Assembly: GCA_027422505.1 (NCBI GenBank)
Contig: JAPQWV010000012.1
Span: 20,682,001-20,746,000 of the forward strand
Length of the DNA: 64,000 nt
DNA from: Craterostigma plantagineum
Taxonomy: Eukaryota; Streptophyta; Magnoliopsida; Lamiales; Linderniaceae
Direction: 5' to 3'
Part shown: positions 58,787-64,000 of the stretch, piece by piece
Numbering within the stretch: the first letter of the stretch is position 1
How the letters are laid out: every line of letters begins with the position of its first letter
Notes under the pieces: generated by a model
Databases searched by the model: none
Seen by the model: the letters and a program-made list of their open reading frames with translations, nothing else
What the model was told of the DNA's origin: nothing
Translations under genes and position numbers: made by a program

Positions 58787-61700
58787 GTGGAAATTAATGT
58801 AAATGTTATGCATGGTGACTCTTGAAAGAAAGTCCCAACGACCCATCACTGCATCGAGATAGCTAGCTTTGTTTGAACCTTCCCTAGTGAAATACTATCG
58901 GATTTACTCGCTGCTCAGTGAATGTGATGTCTTGAACTGGCGGCTTTTTGTATAATCCAAGATAATAGTATACACACAGTGTGAATCTGATCTCTTTCCG
59001 ATTCTCTTGTGTCCGTTTAGACCGTGGACCATATCTCCTATTCATAAGTGTTTTCCATTGAAGCGGCCCCACTTCACACTTATATAAGTGACCGACTATT
59101 AAGACTTAATCCTGGAGTAGCCCGAAATACTTCGCGACTTTGGTATAGTCATCATTAAAAGCATAAGTGCTTACCCTACCCACACGTCATCGGGAAATCA
59201 CTTGGGTAGTTGTCGATAATGGAGTTTATTAGTTTCCAAGTATACTACTGAACTAATCATAGCTAGTTGTCAAATTGAACCAAGTTCGTGGGATGTCCAC
59301 TCATCAAGGTTGAGTTACCACTATTTTCATTCTTTTGTGTGGATTTTTAGTCTCATTCCCCTTACTGCGTTTTCTAACTAATATCTAGCTATGCCTTTTG
59401 ACAGCGGATTCGCAATATTTTTCCTTTGACTTTACATAGTCGGCTGAAATTATTCCGCTACAGATAAGTTGTCTTACAGTGTTATGTCTTCGACGAGTGT
59501 GCCGAGATTTATCGTTATACATATAGTTCTGTGCCCTGTCGATAGCCGCCATGCTATCGCATTGAATCACAATTGGTGGCACAGGTTTATTCCAACACCG
59601 AATATCCTCTAGGAAATTTCGAAGCGATTCTGCTTCTTCGCCGGCTTTATCTAGTGCGATGAACTCCGACTCCATCGTGGATTGAGCTATGCACGTTTGT
59701 TTGGAGGACTTCCCAGAAACTGCTCATCCACCGATGGCAAATATATAACCACTCGTGGATTTAGAGTCTTTACTATCAGATATCCAATTCGCATAGCAGT
59801 ACCCTTCTAATACCGCGTGATATCTCGTGTATAGTATGTCGTGATTAATATATAACCACTCGTGGATTTGGAGTCTTTACTATCAGATATCCAATTCGCA
59901 TAGCAGTACCCTTCTAATACCGCATGATATCTCGTGTATAGTATGTCGTGATTAATAGTATGCTTCAGATATCTCAGCACTCTTCTTAGTGCTACCCATG
60001 GCTACTACTCGGGTTATTGGTAAACCTACTCAGTTTACTAATTGAGTACACTAGTCAGGTCGAGTGCAGTTAGATAAATACATCAGACTGCCAATCACCC
60101 AAGCGTTCGAGTTGCGATACAAGCTCACCTTTATTTTTGGCTAAGTGTACGTTAGTGTTCACAGGTGTCTTAGCCGTCGAAGGCGTTAAATTTCTTTAAC
60201 ACGCTCTCAACATATTGAGATTGTGTAATCACAATTCTTTCGGACGTCTTAGAGACATTTATTCCCAAATTGACGTCAGCCAAGCCCATATCCTTCATAC
60301 TGAAATAATTTTTCAGCATATTCTTTGTATTCACGATTATTCTGTGACTGCTTTCCATGATTAACATGTCATCTACGTAAAGACAGACAATCACAAACTC
60401 ATCGAGTGTGCCTTTATATAAACGCATTTATCACACTCATTAATCTTAAACCCATTTGACAACATCGCCATGTCGAACTTCTCGTGCCATTGTTTCGGCG
60501 CTTGCTTGAGCCCGTAAAGTGACTTCACGAGTCGGCACACTTTATTTTCCTGCCCGGGTACAATAAACCCTTCGGGCTGCCTCATATATATTTCTTCCTC
60601 GATTTCCCCATTTAGAAAGGCCGTTTTCACGTCGATCTGGTGTATTCAAGATCACAACGTTGTTATAGCGATCAAGACCCGTATGGATGTAATCTTGTCA
60701 CGGGTGATTAGATATCGAAGAAATCGTACCCCTCCTTTACTAAACGAACTTTATAGTTTTCGATTGATCCATCAGTCTTCAGCTTTCTTTTAAGGATCCA
60801 TTTGCATCCTAAAGGCTTGCACCCCTTTGGGAGGTATAACAGCTCCCACGTATGATTTTGCATAATGGACTCAATTTCGCTGTTCACAGCTTCTTTCCAG
60901 GGCGGAGCTTCTGGACTAGACAATGCCTCTTGCAAAGTCTGTGGTTCATCATCTAACATATATGTTAGGAAATCATGCCCAAACGATTTGGACACCTTCT
61001 TAAGTTTGATTTGTCGTGGTTCCTCGTTTCTTGAGGTAAACTCTCCACGGCATCGTAAGTTCGCTTATTATAGCTTATTTCTTTCTTCTCTTTATTTGAA
61101 AAAATATTCTGGAAGAATATTGCATTTCTCGATTCAAATATCCTCCCTCTGTTCATTTTAGGATTTTTTAATTTGTGCACTAGAATATGCACTACTGTTA
61201 TTAGCATATTCGACAAAAATGCAATCAACAGTCTTGTGCCCTATCTTAACCTGTTTAGGTTTAGGTACTTCGACCTTTGCTAGGCACCCACAGGTAATTG
61301 TAGGACGGAGCCCTACCTTTCCATAGTTCGTATGGATCTTTTCTTTCTTTTTGTGTGGCATCATATTCAGATTGCGGTTTGCCGAGAAGATTGCTTCCCC
61401 CAAAAGTTCTGAGGTTGCCCAGAACTGATCATCATAGCATTCATCATCTTCTTAAGAGACCTATTTTTGCATTCAGCAATGCCGTTTGACCGAGGTGAAT
61501 AAGGCACAATATTTTGATGAATAATGTCGTGCTCTTGGCAAAATTCTTCGAACGGTGCCACATTTTCTCCTCCTATATCACTTCGAATTATTTTAGTTCT
61601 TGATTTAGTTGATTCTCAACTTCACTCTTATATCTTGAGGCATCAAGAGCCTCGTCCTTGCCACTTAACAGATATACGCAGCAAAATCTCGTGCAATCAT

Positions 61701-63250
61701 CGATGAAAATAATAAAATATTTCTTCCCGCCCCTAGTCTGCACGAACTTCAGATCATATATAGCAGTATGGATCAGTTCTAGAGGCGCACTACTTCTCTC
61801 AAAAGAGAAGAACGGTGCCTTGGCCATTCTTGCCTCAACAGAGACTTCACATTTTTGTTGTGAGTCGACTTTCATTCGTGGAAGCGGGTTTAAACTTATT
61901 AATTTTTTTTATTTTATTTAAACACACGTGTCCTAATCTATGATGCCATGAATTGGAACACTCAACCAAGTAAGATGAACTTTCTTTATTATTATCAGCG
62001 AGCTCAATCTCGCGTATTGCATGCATTACATTCATCTTAAAGAGACCTTTCTCGAGGTAGCCATTTCCTATGAAATGACCGTTTTTGGTCAGTACATATT
62101 TATCGCTTCCAAACACCTGCCTAAATCCGGCTTTGCTCAACAGGGAGCCGGACACCATGTTCTTGTGGATGTCTGGCACATGCAGCACGTCCACAAGAGT
62201 GTGTTCCTTGCCCGATGTCATTTTCAACACTACCCTCCCTAATCTGACGATATCAGAAGTGGCTGAGTTACCCATAAACGACTTTTTGCCTCAGAGAGGG
62301 ATGTAGGTTGAAAACATCTCCTTGTCAGAGCAGATGTGGCGAGTCGCTCTAGAGTCGATATACCACGACCTAGGGTTGTCCACCACATTGGCCTCATAGA
62401 CGACTACAGCTAGGTCCATCTCTGTCAAATCTGCCCCCAGCTTTGCCTCGGTCAAGTGAGTGGTTCTTTTTGCTCTTTTTCTTCAGCCGACATTCCTTGG
62501 CCATATGCCCAGGTTTGTCGCAATTGTAGCAGTTGCACCTTATTTTGTTCGGCTTCTGATGCGTCGTATTAGGCCTCTTGCGCTTTTTGCCGTTTTAGAT
62601 TCGGCCAGGTTCGCACGTACCTCAACACTGCCCCTTTTGTTCGTGACCTCGATCCTTTGATTATCTTCTTCGATTCTAAGCCTCACGTCAGGACGTCAAG
62701 CCCATTTCCATATGTTTGTGCTTGAGGTAGTTCTTGAAGTCCTTCCACAAGGGCGGTAGCTTCTCTATTATAGCAGGTATTTGGAAGGATTCGGTGATCT
62801 GCATATTCTCCATGTGTATATCGTGGATTATCAACTGCAAATGACGGACCTGGTCCAACACTGGCTTGGAGTCGGTCATAGTACAGTCCAAAAATCTGCC
62901 GACAATGAATTTCTTCAGTCCGGCGTCCTCGGTTTTGTAGCTTTGTCCAACGAGTCCCACAACTCTTTAGCAGTTTCAGCGACTGCGTAGAAATCATTAT
63001 GATTCCATTCCACGTGTCCAACGCCGCCTGTTGTTGTTCGTCCACTTCGGGTGCGTCGTCGTATATGGTGTCGTAGGCGTTCACCTGGGGCGGGAGCTCT
63101 TTCAGAAAGCGCACCAGGTTCAAATTCGTCAGATAAAATAGTATTTTTTGCTGCCACCGTTTGAAATCGGCTCCGTTGAATATCGCCGGCCTTTCGGCGT
63201 GGCTATTTCCCGTTAGCGGAATGGCGGTGGGACTGTTCGCTATTGTTGCA
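58787..63250 (-). pseudogene. Copia-F gag-pol pseudogene (Tork/Tnt1-like)
   Basis: On the minus strand, gag starts near 63250, where one missing base gives an immediate stop. It continues at 62683-63240 with a frameshift near 62950. The zinc knuckle C-x2-C-x4-H-x4-C at about 62490-62531 is intact. The protease reads D-S-R instead of D-S-G near 62355 and is followed by a stop. GAG-pre-integrase (W-H-H-R-L-G-H) is at about 61920, integrase fragments at 61367-61875, and reverse transcriptase fragments at 60170-60995 with Y-V-D-D near 60375. The RNase H end is at 59385-59675 with C-D-S-M-A-A. At least eight interruptions make it inactive. Confidence 0.9.
59741..59954 (-). repeat. 107-bp tandem duplication in the Copia-F RNase H region
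   Basis: 59741-59847 and 59848-59954 are near-identical, with one or two differences. Confidence 0.93.
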
Positions 63251-63596
63251 TCAGACTGAATAACATCTTACGATTGGTTCCGGTGTTGGGCGTCTTATCG
63301 ATGGCGCTCGTAAACTCGGACAGACTTTCGGCTTTATACGTCGTAGTCGAGGCACGTACACGTACGCTTTCCGTAAGACGTTATTGCCCCGTATTTCAGT
63401 GCCTCGGGTTGTCGTAATACGTTCCAAAGATGCAACGACTTCGGGAATTTCGAAACGTCGCACAACGTAACGAAATTATTGGGCGATCTACTAAAGACTC
63501 GAGCCTTTCTTGCTTTATCATGCCTAACGATATGCTGTCAACTTTTTCTAGAATGCTGGGAGTGAATTGAATGAATTTACAATCTACCAGGGGACC
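63251..63596 (-). other. Copia-F leader-like region
   Basis: Unusually CG-dinucleotide-rich for this window and without family-matching frames. It lies between the gag start and an LTR fragment, where the 5' leader should be, but I could not place a primer-binding site. Confidence 0.45.
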
Positions 63597-63727
63597 TGTT
63601 TCTGAAAAGCTGAAGGGGTCAATTGCGAAAAGTTATAACTTTTCAGTTGACATCCTTTGACTGGGCCGAATCTGTAAATAGATGTAATCTTTGGCCAGGG
63701 GTCATCCAAAGCATTCAAAATATAGTT
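63597..63727 (-). repeat. Copia-F LTR fragment (U5 side)
   Basis: Matches 58251-58380. The rest of this 5' LTR is missing; gag sequence of another copy adjoins it. Confidence 0.8.
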
Positions 63728-63729
63728 AC

Positions 63730-63999
63730 AACACATGAAATCATTATGATTCCACTCCACGTGTCCAACGCCGCCTGTTGTTGTTCGTCCACTTCGGGTG
63801 CGTCGTCGTATATGGTGCCGTAGGCGTTCACCTGGGGCGGGAGCTCTTTCAGAAAGTGCACCAGGTTCAAATTCGTCAGGTAAAATAGCATTTTTTGCTG
63901 CCATTGTTTGCAATCGGCTCCGTTGAATTTCGCCGGCCTTTCGGCGTGGCTATTTCCCGTTAGCGGAACGGCGGTGGGAATGTTCGCTATTGTTGCCAT
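63730..63999 (-). pseudogene. Second Copia-F gag copy, cut by the window end
   Basis: Starts at an intact ATG at 63999 (M-A-T-I-A-N-I) with the K-F-N-G-A-D gag motif and runs about 86 codons before breaking into the LTR fragment. It is about 95 percent similar to the other gag by eye and keeps the start codon lost there. Confidence 0.85.
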
Positions 64000-64000
64000 C

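Overview
This window is a transposon-dense stretch of a flowering-plant nuclear genome, most likely a eudicot. The evidence is AT-rich intergenic DNA, GT-AG introns in an auxin-biosynthesis monooxygenase gene, a plant 26S proteasome ATPase gene, and layered Copia, Gypsy, hAT, Mutator-type, Stowaway-, Tourist- and Emigrant-type elements. I cannot name the species. By my count about 70 percent of the window is recognisable mobile DNA. The host genes I can support are four: a YUCCA-type flavin monooxygenase (17050-18911), RPT2 (21544-23863), a secreted glycine-rich protein (24626-25024, minus) and a small defensin-like protein (57215-57541).

Layout. 442-5479 is an old Copia element (Copia-A) carrying an inserted, 5'-truncated hAT transposase, which itself carries a solo LTR. 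5.5-9.6 kb is intergenic, with a Mutator-type MITE and an 8-bp-TSD hAT MITE. 9879-15408 is Copia-B (minus), with identical LTRs but a broken gag-pol. 16.5-24.0 kb is the gene island: a MITE in the promoter of the YUCCA gene, the YUCCA gene, a 1.5-kb inverted-repeat element, then RPT2. The glycine-rich protein gene follows. 25799-31219 is Copia-C (minus), with identical LTRs and an uninterrupted 1560-codon polyprotein, and is probably autonomous. 31.8-35.7 kb is a cluster of MITEs and tandem duplications. 35663-40528 is Copia-D (minus, decayed), inserted into the target-site duplication of a hAT MITE. 40553-56596 is a very large Gypsy element (Gypsy-G) whose 5' LTR holds a 2.6-kb solo LTR and whose 3' LTR holds Copia-E; only a short gag with two zinc knuckles remains inside. 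57.2 kb carries the defensin-like gene. 58.2-64.0 kb is a rearranged Copia-F (minus) with a second partial copy running off the window end.

Insertion boundaries were fixed by reading both LTR edges and matching target-site duplications by eye, so most are exact to the base. The nesting gives a relative chronology: Copia-A before hAT before the solo LTR; the hAT MITE at 35.2 kb before Copia-D; Gypsy-G before its internal solo LTR and Copia-E. Copia-B and Copia-C are the youngest.

The least expected signals are three. First, a hairpin inside the LTRs of three different Copia families keeps its pairing while its sequence changes. Second, the Gypsy-G leader is complementary to its own U5 across the primer-binding site. 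Third, four of the six Copia families have LTRs beginning with TA instead of TG. No conventional multi-gene system (operon, defence island, CRISPR) is present.
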